A stretch of DNA of 8,911 nucleotides from Thermaceae bacterium (lineage in GTDB: Bacteria; Deinococcota; Deinococci; Deinococcales; Marinithermaceae). Made by a program: the position numbers and the translations under genes. The notes under the pieces are model-generated. The model saw only the letters and a program-made list of their open reading frames with translations, searched no databases and was not told where the DNA came from. Of the stretch, positions 1 to 6,349 are shown in pieces (within the stretch, counting starts at the first letter, position 1; every line of letters begins with the position of its first letter). The DNA lies in the NCBI GenBank assembly GCA_026989475.1, contig JALSJG010000253.1:1-8911 (forward strand), written 5' to 3'.

Positions 1-1532
1 CGCTTGGCGAGCTCGGTGGCCCGCTTGAAGTCGTTTTCCGCCCCGGTGGTGACGGTTCCGGTAAAGAGCTCTTCGGCCGCCCGGCCGCCCATCAGGACGC
101 TGAGTTCGTCCATCAGGTGCTCCTTGGAGATGAGGACCCGCTCCTCGGGTTTCGGCACGGTGACCCCGAGCGCCATCCCCCGGGGCACGATCGAGACCTT
201 GGTGACCGGGTCGGCGTGGGGGAGCACCTCGCTCGCCACCGCGTGGCCGGCCTCGTGGTAGGCGACCGCCCGGCGCTCGGCCTCGGAGAGCTTTAAGGCC
301 CCCCGCTCGAGCCCCAGCGTGATCTTGTCGAGGGCCTTCAGGAAGTGCTCCTGGCGGATCTGGCTCGCGCCCTCGCGGGCGGCGATCAGCGCCGCCTCGT
401 TGGCAAGGTTTTTGAGGTCGGCGCCGGAAAAGCCCGGGGTGACGCGGGCGAGCTCGTCGAGGTCCACGTCCTCGGCGAGGGGCTTGTTCCGGACGTGGAC
501 CTTGAGGATCTCCTTTCGCTCTTCGAGGCTCGGAAGCCCCACCACCACCTGGCGGTCGAAACGGCCGGGGCGAAGGAGCGCGGGGTCCAGGATGTCCGGC
601 CGGTTGGTGGCGGCGAGCACGATCACGTTGGTGTCCTTCTCGAAGCCGTCCATCTCGGCGAGGATCTGGTTCAGGGTCTGTTCCCGCTCGTCGTGGCCGC
701 CGCCGATCCCCGCGCCGCGCTTGCGGCCGATCGAGTCGAGCTCGTCGATGAAGATGATCGAGGGCGCGTGCTTGCGGGCGTCCTCGAAGAGGGTGCGCAC
801 CCGGCTCGCCCCCACGCCCACGAACATCTCCATGAACTCGCTGGCGGTGACCGAGAAAAACGGCACCCCGGCCTCGCCGGCCACCGCCCGGGCAAGCAGG
901 GTCTTGCCGGTGCCCGGCGGGCCCACGAGGAGGACGCCCTTGGGGATCTCGGCCCCGAGCTTGCGGTATTTCTCGGGGTTTTTGAGGAACTCGACGACCT
1001 CTTTAAGCTCCTCTTTGGCCTCCTTATGCCCGGCCACGTCGGCGAAGGTGGTCTGCACCCGCCGCTCGGTGCCGTAAAGCCGGGCCCGGGACTGGCCGAA
1101 CTGGGTGACCTGGCCCATGCCCCCCTGGCTGCGCATGAAGAAGAACCAGAAGAAGGCGATCAGGAGCAGCGTGGGGCCCAGGTAGAGAAGCAGTTGCGGC
1201 CAGATCGAGGGGCTTTTCGTTTCGACCACGACGCCGTGCTGCTCGAGAAGCTTTAAGAGCTCGCGGTCGCCCACCGCCGGGGGCGGGAGATCGACGACGA
1301 AGCGCTTCGCCACCGCCGATCCGGTGGGGGTAGGGAGCCGCTCGGGTTCTTTGAGCTCGCCGGTGATGCGGGTGTCGGAGAGCACCACCCGGGCCACCTT
1401 GCCCTCGGCGACCAGGGTCTTGAACTCGGTGTAGGGGATCTTCGGGGCCGCGCCCGGCGAGAGCTGGGCGAAGAGCCAGTAGCCGAAGATAAAGAGGAGG
1501 ACCGGAATCCACGGGTTGAGTCGGTTCGCCAA
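1..1532 (-). CDS. ftsH: ATP-dependent zinc metalloprotease FtsH (C-terminus beyond left edge)
   Basis: Membrane-anchored AAA+ protease that unfolds and degrades misfolded or regulatory membrane and cytosolic proteins as a hexamer. 510 codons are present and the frame is open to the edge; the family is usually about 610-650 aa, so only the C-terminal part of the peptidase domain is missing. In order: TM1 about residues 7-20, periplasmic domain, TM2 about 113-133, Walker A GPPGTGKT 204-211, Walker B ending Asp263-Glu264, second region of homology RPGRFDR 321-327 with arginine fingers R324 and R327, zinc-binding HEAGH 426-430, and the likely third zinc ligand Asp501 in a GAENDF segment. The start is TTG at 1532, with GGAGG 6 nt upstream (minus-strand 1543-1539). 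The ATG at 1552 is out of frame. A weak TACCAT -10 may lie at 1551-1556. The gene is divergent from the TPR gene. Identification is certain; the exact start is very likely. Confidence 0.98.
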   Translation of the reverse strand, partial: MANRLNPWIPVLLFIFGYWLFAQLSPGAAPKIPYTEFKTLVAEGKVARVVLSDTRITGELKEPERLPTPTGSAVAKRFVVDLPPPAVGDRELLKLLEQHGVVVETKSPSIWPQLLLYLGPTLLLIAFFWFFFMRSQGGMGQVTQFGQSRARLYGTERRVQTTFADVAGHKEAKEELKEVVEFLKNPEKYRKLGAEIPKGVLLVGPPGTGKTLLARAVAGEAGVPFFSVTASEFMEMFVGVGASRVRTLFEDARKHAPSIIFIDELDSIGRKRGAGIGGGHDEREQTLNQILAEMDGFEKDTNVIVLAATNRPDILDPALLRPGRFDRQVVVGLPSLEERKEILKVHVRNKPLAEDVDLDELARVTPGFSGADLKNLANEAALIAAREGASQIRQEHFLKALDKITLGLERGALKLSEAERRAVAYHEAGHAVASEVLPHADPVTKVSIVPRGMALGVTVPKPEERVLISKEHLMDELSVLMGGRAAEELFTGTVTTGAENDFKRATELAK

Positions 1533-1569
1533 CGCTTCCCTCCCGCGTTCATGGTACACGCTGGTTTTC

Positions 1570-1599
1570 TTGAAGTTCGTTAGCGCCGCTTTGTAATCT
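1570..1599 (+). promoter_or_regulatory. Promoter of the TPR gene, probably near-leaderless
   Basis: TTGAAG (1570-1575), an 18-nt spacer and TAATCT (1594-1599) resemble a sigma-70-type promoter. The -10 ends only 10 nt before the ATG at 1610, and no convincing Shine-Dalgarno sequence intervenes, so the mRNA is probably leaderless or nearly so. A 5-bp inverted repeat, CCGCT (1586-1590) and AGCGG (1600-1604), brackets the -10 and could be an operator, but it is short. Promoter placement is inferred from sequence only. Confidence 0.55.
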
Positions 1600-1609
1600 A
1601 GCGGGGCCG

Positions 1610-2947
1610 ATGGAACGGGCGGAGAACCTGCTCGCCGAGGGACGTTACCAGGAGGCCTTTCGGGAGCTCGTGCGCCACGCCGAGGCCCCCATGCCTCCCC
1701 ACGCCGCCCTCGCCACCCTCCGCCTGGCCGAGTTCTACGCCCTTTACGGCGAGTCCGAGCGGGAGAACCTGGAGGCGGCGCTTCTCCGGGCGCTCGAGCT
1801 CGACCCCGAGCTCGGCGAGGACCCCCTCCTCCGCGCCCTTTCGGAGCTCGCCGCCGCCTACCGGGGCGAGGAGCCGGAGCTTTTCGAGACCGAAGATCCC
1901 CGGGCCGCCTACCACCTGGCCCAGGCCGCCCTCTACGCGGGCTGGCCGCGGGAGGCGCTCCTCCTTCTTGAGGGGGCACGGGGGCTTCCCGGGTTCCTCG
2001 CCTGGCGCGCCTCCGACCTTAAGGCCAAGGCCCTCGAGGACCTGGGCCAGAGCCGGGAGGCCTTCGAGGCCTACCAGGAAGCCTTCTTCAAGGCCACCCC
2101 GGAAGACCGCCCCTTCATCGCCCTGGACGCGGCGGGGGCTGCCCTGGACGCGGGGATGCCCGAGGCGGCCAAGGAGATGCTCGCTGCCGGCGGCCTGCCC
2201 CCGGAGCCCGACGCCGAGGCCAGCTGGTACTACCTCACCGCCCGCGCCGAGCTCGCCCTCGGCAACCCCCGCCGGGCCCTCGACGCCCTGGCCGAGGCCG
2301 AGCGGAGGGAGGCCGAGCTCGGTGAGCCGAGCTACGGGGTCGCGTTGCTCAAGGGGCAGGCCCTCATGGAGCTCGGACGCTACCGGGAGGCCCGCGAGGC
2401 CTTCGCGCGCGCCCTGGCGCTGGCTCCCCTGGAGGAGCGGGACTACGCCCGGCACGAGCTGGCGGTGGCGCTGCTCGAGGAGGGGCGCTTGGGCGAGGCC
2501 GAGCGGGAGCTGAAGGCGCTTTTCGCCGAGCCCGCCTACCCCCACCGGGGGGCGGTGGCCGCCGACCTCGCCGAGCTTTACTACCGGCTCGCCGACCTCG
2601 AGGCCACCGAGACCTGGGCCAAGGAGGCGATCCGCCTGGGGCAGGCGGCCTCCGGCGAGCTCTTTTTAGGCCACGTCGCCTACGACCGGATGCAGCTCGA
2701 GGAGGCCCTCGACCACTACCGCCGGGCCGCCGAGCTCGCCCCGGAGGGCAGCCGCGAGTGGCTCGTCGCCCAGCAGACCGCGGTCGAGATCCTGGCCCAG
2801 CTCGGCTACCCCGACCCCGAGGAGGTGCTCCGGCGGGCGCGGGCGGCCCTCCGGTACACCCCGCCCTCCGACGACTGGGCGAGCGCGCTCCGGCTCTACG
2901 CCGAGCGGGCCGAGGAGCTGCGCTCGGGCGGCCGCACCCTCAACTAG
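1610..2947 (+). CDS. Tetratricopeptide-repeat protein, cytoplasmic
   Basis: A 445-aa protein made almost entirely of helical TPR-like units. Recognisable ones lie near residues 1-22 (half unit), 31-66, 98-125, 133-165, 205-237, 243-273, 277-303, 316-343, 349-378 and 385-415; the clearest has the LMELGRYREAREAFARAL pattern around 252-269. There is no signal peptide, transmembrane segment or catalytic domain, so it is probably a cytoplasmic protein-protein interaction scaffold. Composition is heavily Ala/Glu/Leu/Arg with strongly GC-rich third positions, as in the neighbours. The ATG at 1610 follows a TAATCT box by 10 nt, pointing to leaderless translation. It is divergent from ftsH with a 77-bp gap, so a link to FtsH is possible but unproven. 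Its stop lies 8 bp inside the 3' end of the opposing FAH-family gene. No specific partner can be named. Confidence 0.9.
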   Translation: MERAENLLAEGRYQEAFRELVRHAEAPMPPHAALATLRLAEFYALYGESERENLEAALLRALELDPELGEDPLLRALSELAAAYRGEEPELFETEDPRAAYHLAQAALYAGWPREALLLLEGARGLPGFLAWRASDLKAKALEDLGQSREAFEAYQEAFFKATPEDRPFIALDAAGAALDAGMPEAAKEMLAAGGLPPEPDAEASWYYLTARAELALGNPRRALDALAEAERREAELGEPSYGVALLKGQALMELGRYREAREAFARALALAPLEERDYARHELAVALLEEGRLGEAERELKALFAEPAYPHRGAVAADLAELYYRLADLEATETWAKEAIRLGQAASGELFLGHVAYDRMQLEEALDHYRRAAELAPEGSREWLVAQQTAVEILAQLGYPDPEEVLRRARAALRYTPPSDDWASALRLYAERAEELRSGGRTLN

Positions 2948-3905
2948 GGGCACCCACCGGGTTCTTGAGCGCGCCCACGCCCTCGATCGTGGCCTCGACC
3001 TCGTCCCCGGGTTCGAGGAGCCGATCGGCCTCGAGCCCCGAACACCCCGGGAAGGTGCCGGTGGCCATCACCTCCCCGGGAACGAGCCCCTCGCCGAGGG
3101 CGGCGTAGGCCACCGCCTCGGCGAGCTCGAAGCGGGGCCCCTCGGCCTTCCCCTGGCAGACCCGCTCGCCATTGATCCGGACCTCGCCGGAAAGCGCCTG
3201 CCAGCGGGGGAGGACCTCGTCCGCGCTCACCACCACCGCGCCCATCCCGGTGGCGAAGTTCTTGGCCTTCACCGGGCCGAAGCCCGACTGCATCTCGGCG
3301 GCCTGGACGTCCCGGGCGGAGAAGTCATTGAGGACGAAAAATCCCCCGATCGCCCGGGCGGCCTCCTCGGGGCTTGGGTTGCTTCCGAGGGGCCGGACGA
3401 CGACGAAGCCGAGCTCGAGCTCAAAATCGAGCGCTCGGGTGTAGCCCGGCCAGGGGACTTTTTCTCCTTCCGTCAGGAAGGTGCGGGGGTTGCCCACGTA
3501 GTAGATGGGCCGCCGGTACCAAAGGGGCTTCGGGCGGAGCTTGGGGTGGGGTTTGCCGGTGAGGCGCTCGTAGAGGAGGGCGAGCCGGTAGCTCCGGGGC
3601 CGAAACCGCTTGAGCCAGCCCTTGCTCGCCCCGATCACGTGGGCTTCATAGAGCATGAAGTCGCGAAAGCTCACCGGCGAAAAGGGCAGAAGCGGCGCCG
3701 GGTCAAAGGGGGCGGGCCCCTCCGCGTTTTCGAGCAGGCGGGCGATGCGCTCAAAAAGCGGCGGTCCCCCGGCCAGCGCCTCGATCAGGTCGTAGGCGGC
3801 GTTTCCCAGCTCGTGCGCAAAGGGGGCAAGCGGCCACCACGCCCCCTCGTACCAGGCCGCCACCGCTTCATTGCCGTCTTCCGTCCGTACCCGGCGAAAA
3901 CGCAT
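2940..3905 (-). CDS. Fumarylacetoacetate hydrolase (FAH) family protein
   Basis: A 321-aa metal-dependent enzyme of the FAH superfamily, whose members hydrolyse C-C bonds of diketo acids (fumarylacetoacetate, acylpyruvates) or hydrate or decarboxylate related keto acids. Key residues are present: RDFMLYEAHV with metal Asp82 and catalytic His89, DFELELG with metal Glu162 and Glu164, NDFSARD with metal Asp194, and Lys215 in VKAKNF. The RDF-x3-E-x-H segment plus a roughly 75-residue N-terminal domain resembles the longer FAH-like branch rather than short HpcE/YcgM-type proteins. The ATG at 3905 is preferred: its A is also the last base of the cyclase TGA (TGATG), and GGAGG sits 4 nt upstream. 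A GTG one codon earlier (3908) is possible. It is the last gene of a three-gene operon, with no hairpin terminator visible before the convergent TPR gene. Family is certain; substrate is unknown. Confidence 0.93.
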   Translation of the reverse strand: MRFRRVRTEDGNEAVAAWYEGAWWPLAPFAHELGNAAYDLIEALAGGPPLFERIARLLENAEGPAPFDPAPLLPFSPVSFRDFMLYEAHVIGASKGWLKRFRPRSYRLALLYERLTGKPHPKLRPKPLWYRRPIYYVGNPRTFLTEGEKVPWPGYTRALDFELELGFVVVRPLGSNPSPEEAARAIGGFFVLNDFSARDVQAAEMQSGFGPVKAKNFATGMGAVVVSADEVLPRWQALSGEVRINGERVCQGKAEGPRFELAEAVAYAALGEGLVPGEVMATGTFPGCSGLEADRLLEPGDEVEATIEGVGALKNPVGAPS

Positions 3906-4666
3906 CACTCCTCCAGGATCGCCACCACCCGGGCCGGCCCCGCGCTCGCCCCCTCGATCTTCAGGGGAAACGCGGCCACCTTGAAGCCATAGGGCGGAAG
4001 CCGGTCCAGATGGACGAGCCGTTCGATCTGGGCGTAGGGGAGGTCCACCTGGTGGGCGGCCCAGAAGATCCCCGGGCGCCGCGCTTTAAGGGCGGCCTCG
4101 GCTTCGAGGTCGAGGGGCGCGTCCCAGCTCCAGGCGTCGATCCCCATCACCCGCACCCCATGCTCATAGAGCCAGCGGGTGGCCTCCGGGGTGACCCCGG
4201 GCCCCAGGAGAAAGTAGTTCGGGTCCTCGTAGAAGGCGTCCATCCCGGTGCGGACGAGCACGATGTCCAGGGGTTTCAGCCGGTAGCCGATGCGGCTGAG
4301 TTCGGCCTCGATCTCCTCCGGGCGGATCGCCTGACCCCGCTCTCTGCCGGTGAAGTCGAGCACCACGCCGTCGGAGAAAAACCACTCGAGGGGCAGCCGG
4401 TCCACGGTCGCCGCTGGCTCGCCCTGGATCCGCGAGTTGTAATGGTAGGGCGCGTCCACGTGGGTGGCGTCGTGGGTTCCGAGGCGGGTGATGGTCTCGG
4501 TGGCCCAGCCCTCGCCGTCTTTGAGCAGGGACCTGGGCACGCCGAAAAGCGCCTCGATCTGGGCCGCGCCCTCGGCGTGACCGTGGTAGACGATCTCGGT
4601 CTTGAAAAACTCCGGCACTCCCTCCGGGCTCGGCCGGATGGGGGCGGAAAGGTCCACGATCCGCAT
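3905..4666 (-). CDS. Cyclase family / kynurenine formamidase-like metal-dependent hydrolase
   Basis: A 253-aa protein of the cyclase family (PF04199), which includes KynB N-formylkynurenine formamidase and isatin hydrolase; these hydrolyse amide or lactam bonds using Zn or Mn. The signature H-x-x-T-H-x-D-x-P-x-H is intact at residues 65-75 (H65, H69, D71, H75). His205 with a nearby acidic residue such as Glu215 probably completes the metal site. The C-terminal stretch around 226-250 (YGFKVAAFPLKIEG, then ARVVAIL) matches the family's closing strand pattern. It starts at ATG 4666 behind a G-rich GGGGGTGA element, 16 nt after the upstream gene's stop. Its TGA shares one base with the FAH start, so the two are probably translationally coupled and may act in sequence. 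At about 250 aa it is longer than typical KynB (about 210 aa), so a true kynurenine role is not assumed. Confidence 0.92.
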   Translation of the reverse strand: MRIVDLSAPIRPSPEGVPEFFKTEIVYHGHAEGAAQIEALFGVPRSLLKDGEGWATETITRLGTHDATHVDAPYHYNSRIQGEPAATVDRLPLEWFFSDGVVLDFTGRERGQAIRPEEIEAELSRIGYRLKPLDIVLVRTGMDAFYEDPNYFLLGPGVTPEATRWLYEHGVRVMGIDAWSWDAPLDLEAEAALKARRPGIFWAAHQVDLPYAQIERLVHLDRLPPYGFKVAAFPLKIEGASAGPARVVAILEE

Positions 4667-4682
4667 CCTTCACCCCCATCCA

Positions 4683-5243
4683 TCAGTATGCCAGGGCGAA
4701 GCCGACGGCGCCCCCCAGCCCAAAGGGAAAACCCGCCTTCAGGCTCACGTCGGCGATGACGTTAGGGATCACCCGAAACTGCAGGTTGGCTACTCCCTCT
4801 ATCGCCGGGCGCACGGCGATCTCCTCCCCGCCGCTCACCGGGTAGCAGATCGAAAGCCCCCCGCCCCCGCCTAGGCGGATGCGGTAGGTGGTCCGGGTTT
4901 CGTAGGCGTAGCCCAGCCAGTCGAGGCCTCCGCTATAGCACACCGAGCTTCCCGAGAGCGAAAGCGTCCCCGAGGCCGCCATCCAAAGCCGCCACGCCCG
5001 GTAGTCCAAGAATCCCCCGAGCTCGGCGTGGGTGGTGAGGTCGAGCCCCAAACCTCCGATACCCACCACCCCCAGGGCTTCGGTGACCTCGCCCATCGCG
5101 AGCGGGGTGTGGAAAACGTGGGTGTGGTTGACCAACACCACCGGCTGGGGCCCGTCGAAGAAAAGGCGGAAGGAAGCCTTGGAAGGGTTTTCCGCATGGG
5201 CCATGAGCAACAAAAGCCCAAGCGCCGCAAAAAACCTTCGCAT
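4683..5243 (-). CDS. Small exported protein, possibly outer-membrane beta-barrel-like; unknown function
   Basis: A 186-aa protein not recognised as any family. Residues 1-17 form a signal peptide (two Arg, then a Leu/Ala-rich core ending AHA, with cleavage before ENP). The rest is rich in Gly and in alternating hydrophobic/polar strands, and it ends GFALAY with a terminal aromatic residue, which is reminiscent of outer-membrane beta-barrel proteins. Only two cysteines occur (C102, C133), both in an S-x-C-Y context, and could form a disulfide. It is the first gene of the operon with the cyclase and FAH-family enzymes, so a role in uptake or export of their substrate is possible, but this is inference from order alone. 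The ATG at 5243 lies 6 nt after a TAGACT box, without a Shine-Dalgarno sequence, suggesting a leaderless start. Confidence 0.82.
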   Translation of the reverse strand: MRRFFAALGLLLLMAHAENPSKASFRLFFDGPQPVVLVNHTHVFHTPLAMGEVTEALGVVGIGGLGLDLTTHAELGGFLDYRAWRLWMAASGTLSLSGSSVCYSGGLDWLGYAYETRTTYRIRLGGGGGLSICYPVSGGEEIAVRPAIEGVANLQFRVIPNVIADVSLKAGFPFGLGGAVGFALAY

Positions 5244-5249
5244 GGCCTG

Positions 5250-5255
5250 AGTCTA
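5250..5255 (-). promoter_or_regulatory. -10 element for the exported protein-cyclase-FAH operon
   Basis: On the minus strand TAGACT is followed by CAGGCC and then the ATG at 5243, leaving 6 nt between -10 and start. The predicted transcript would therefore begin at or beside the start codon. A partial -35 (CCGACC) lies 18 nt upstream. The element sits only 11 bp from the -10 of the divergent tRNA promoter, so the two promoters overlap and may compete. Confidence 0.45.
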
Positions 5256-5263
5256 TCCAGTTT

Positions 5264-5272
5264 TGCTAAGAT
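5264..5272 (+). promoter_or_regulatory. Extended -10 promoter of tRNA-Arg
   Basis: TG-C-TAAGAT is an extended -10 whose last base lies 14 nt before the mature tRNA 5' end, which is suitable for a short 5' leader removed by RNase P. No good -35 is visible. The same TTGCTA core occurs before the genes at 5705 and 8173. Confidence 0.5.
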
Positions 5273-5286
5273 GGGTCGGCGGACGC

Positions 5287-5363
5287 GCGCCCGTAGCTCA
5301 GTAGGATAGAGCGGGTGCCTCCTAAGCACCAGGTCGGAGGTTCGAATCCTCCCGGGCGCACCA
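5287..5363 (+). tRNA. tRNA-Arg (anticodon CCT)
   Basis: A full cloverleaf of 77 nt including encoded CCA. The acceptor stem GCGCCCG/CGGGCGC is 7 bp, the D stem is GCTC/GAGC, and the anticodon arm is GGTGC-CTCCTAA-GCACC with anticodon CCT (reads AGG). The variable loop is 5 nt. The T arm is GGAGG-TTCGAAT-CCTCC, the discriminator is A, and CCA follows at 5361-5363. AGG is a minor arginine codon in such GC-rich genomes. It has its own extended -10 upstream and a terminator directly downstream. Confidence 0.98.
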
Positions 5364-5392
5364 AGGGGCGGGACCTCCCGCCTTTTCGTTTT
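5363..5392 (+). terminator. Rho-independent terminator after tRNA-Arg
   Basis: Perfect inverted repeat GGCGGGA (5367-5373) and TCCCGCC (5376-5382), extended by A-U and G-U pairs at the base, followed by TTTTCGTTTT. It begins immediately after the tRNA CCA, so it ends the tRNA transcript. Confidence 0.85.
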
Positions 5393-5436
5393 GGGAGCAC
5401 CCCGTGAGCTGGTTGCGCTTGGTGGGGTCGCTTCGA

Positions 5437-5644
5437 GATGGAGCTCTTCGGGTGCTCGGAGACCTAGGAAGACGCTTAAGCGCTCGACCCTCGATGGTTC
5501 ACCCGTCTGGGCACAGTCCACAAAAGACCCGGGCGGAACGACCTAGGCGGCTTGAGCCGGGCTAGAGCACCTCGGTTTCGCGGTCGAGTTCGATCATCGC
5601 CCGGCCTGTGCCGGGCACCCTCAGGACGCCCGAAGAGCCCCGGT
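5437..5644. ncRNA. Candidate structured RNA of about 200 nt, family not recognised
   Basis: The segment folds into a branched rod. The closing helix pairs 5439-5461 with 5620-5642, including 10 uninterrupted pairs GCTCTTCGGG/CCCGAAGAGC (5443-5452 with 5629-5638). An inner helix pairs CTCGACC (5483-5489) with GGTCGAG (5582-5588). Three local hairpins are GCCCGGC-CTGT-GCCGGGC (5598-5615), 5503-5511 with 5528-5536, and CGGC-TTGA-GCCG inside 5542-5565. Length and shape (closing stem, asymmetric bubble with a hairpin on one side, apical stem) recall 6S RNA, but no conserved 6S bases are identified. Strand is unresolved: G-U pairs in the apical hairpin favour plus, while a TAAAGT box at 5645-5650, placed so transcription would start near 5638, favours minus. 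The fold was done by hand, and GC-rich DNA can pair by chance. Confidence 0.35.
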
Positions 5645-5688
5645 ACTTTATTTTCCCGGCGGCGGACCCTGGCCGCTGCGGGATTTGT

Positions 5689-5697
5689 TGCTAAGCT
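5689..5697 (+). promoter_or_regulatory. Extended -10 promoter of cmk, leaderless
   Basis: TG-C-TAAGCT ends 7 nt before the GTG at 5705, so transcription would start at or next to the start codon. There is no clear -35. It is nearly identical to the tRNA-Arg element at 5264-5272. Confidence 0.5.
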
Positions 5698-5704
5698 CGG
5701 GGGC

Positions 5705-6349
5705 GTGGACCGGAGCCGGCTGATCGTGACCATCGACGGACCCGGGGCCTCGGGCAAGTCCTCCACCGCCCGGGGGGTAGCCCGGGCCCTCGGGATCCCC
5801 TACGTCTCGAGCGGAATGCTCTACCGGGCGGCGGCGCTCGCGGTGATCCAGGAAGGGGCCGACCCCGGGGACGAGGAGGCGGTGATGCGGGCCGTCTCCC
5901 GCCACCGGATCCGGCTCGTACCTGGGGTGGAGGGAGACCGGGTCTTCCTCGACGGGGAGGAGGTGACCGAAAGGCTCCACACCGCCGAGGTGGACCGGGT
6001 GGTGAGCCCGATCGCCCGCCACCCAAGGCTCCGGGCTTGGGTAAACCGGACGCTCAAGGAGCTTGAGCCCCCCTTCGTGGTCGATGGGCGCGACATGGGG
6101 AGCGCGGTCTTCCCCGAGGCGCCCTATAAGTTCTTCCTCTGGGCCGATCCCCGGGTGCGGGCCGAGCGGCGGGCGCGCCAGCGGGGCGAGGAGGTGGCGC
6201 GGGTGGAGGCCGAGCTCTCGGCCCGGGACGAGCGCGACCAGGCCCAGACCCGGCCCGCTCCGGACGCGATCTTCCTCGACACCAGCGCGATGACCCTCGG
6301 GGAGGTGGTGGACCGGGTGCTGGCCGAGATCCGCCGGCGCGACCCCTAG
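5705..6349 (+). CDS. cmk: Cytidylate kinase (CMP/dCMP kinase)
   Basis: A 214-aa cytosolic P-loop kinase that transfers phosphate from ATP to CMP or dCMP in pyrimidine nucleotide recycling. The P-loop GPGASGKSS is at residues 12-20, followed by the family's YVSSGMLYRAAA segment. The DGRDMGSAVFPEA motif (canonical DGRDIGT-VFPDA) binds CMP, an Arg-rich lid RAERRARQR follows, and RDERDQAQ leads into APDAIFLDTS. The usual four or so residues of the RxxAPLxxA segment are missing, as I recall for the T. thermophilus enzyme, so this is a lineage trait rather than damage. GTG 5705 is chosen because the conserved reading starts there and a TAAGCT -10 ends 7 nt upstream; an in-frame TTG at 5552 would run through the structured intergenic region and is rejected. 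The TAG stop overlaps the stop of the opposing MBL gene. Confidence 0.96.
   Translation: MDRSRLIVTIDGPGASGKSSTARGVARALGIPYVSSGMLYRAAALAVIQEGADPGDEEAVMRAVSRHRIRLVPGVEGDRVFLDGEEVTERLHTAEVDRVVSPIARHPRLRAWVNRTLKELEPPFVVDGRDMGSAVFPEAPYKFFLWADPRVRAERRARQRGEEVARVEAELSARDERDQAQTRPAPDAIFLDTSAMTLGEVVDRVLAEIRRRDP

Larger units (their letters stand above)
5393..5704. other. Gene-free interval between the tRNA terminator and cmk
   Basis: About 310 bp without a convincing protein gene. It holds a large set of nested inverted repeats (see the RNA candidate), a TTTATTTT stretch at 5647-5654, a minus-strand TAAAGT -10-like box at 5645-5650, and the cmk extended -10 near its right end. A possible 53-codon plus-strand frame (GTG 5404 to TAG 5565, GGGAG 6 nt before it) uses codons that are rare in the neighbours (TTA, CTA, AGA, GGA), so it is not called as a gene. 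A further 8-bp repeat pair, GAGCACCC (5395-5402) and GGGTGCTC (5450-5457), could form an alternative hairpin. Confidence 0.7.

Noticed and set aside
319..1256. Two long plus-strand open frames (252 and 303 aa)
   Set aside because: They lie antisense to conserved FtsH motifs, with composition typical of GC-rich shadow frames.
1253..1552. ATG at 1552 as an ftsH start
   Set aside because: It is in a different frame (99-aa Arg/Ser-rich product); the TTG at 1532 leads directly into the FtsH reading with a good ribosome site.
4871..5521. Long minus-strand open frame across the tRNA, containing the peptide IRTSDLVLRRHPLYP
   Set aside because: That peptide is the well-known antisense translation of a tRNA gene, often misannotated as protein; the rest is out of frame behind the exported-protein gene.
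5540..5590. Minus-strand 18-aa frame starting GTG 5617 and ending TAG 5562, including MIELDRETEVL
   Set aside because: Very short, with no ribosome site or suitably placed -10; its plausible residues can arise by chance in GC-rich DNA.
5552..5704. 51-codon N-terminal extension of cmk from TTG 5552
   Set aside because: The extension is Arg-rich with no family similarity and crosses the structured interval; family length and the -10 box support GTG 5705.
5393..5704. SRP RNA, tmRNA, RNase P RNA or a second tRNA
   Set aside because: None of the signature bases (GGAAG tetraloop region, tRNA-like ends with a tag frame, P4 core) could be found on either strand.
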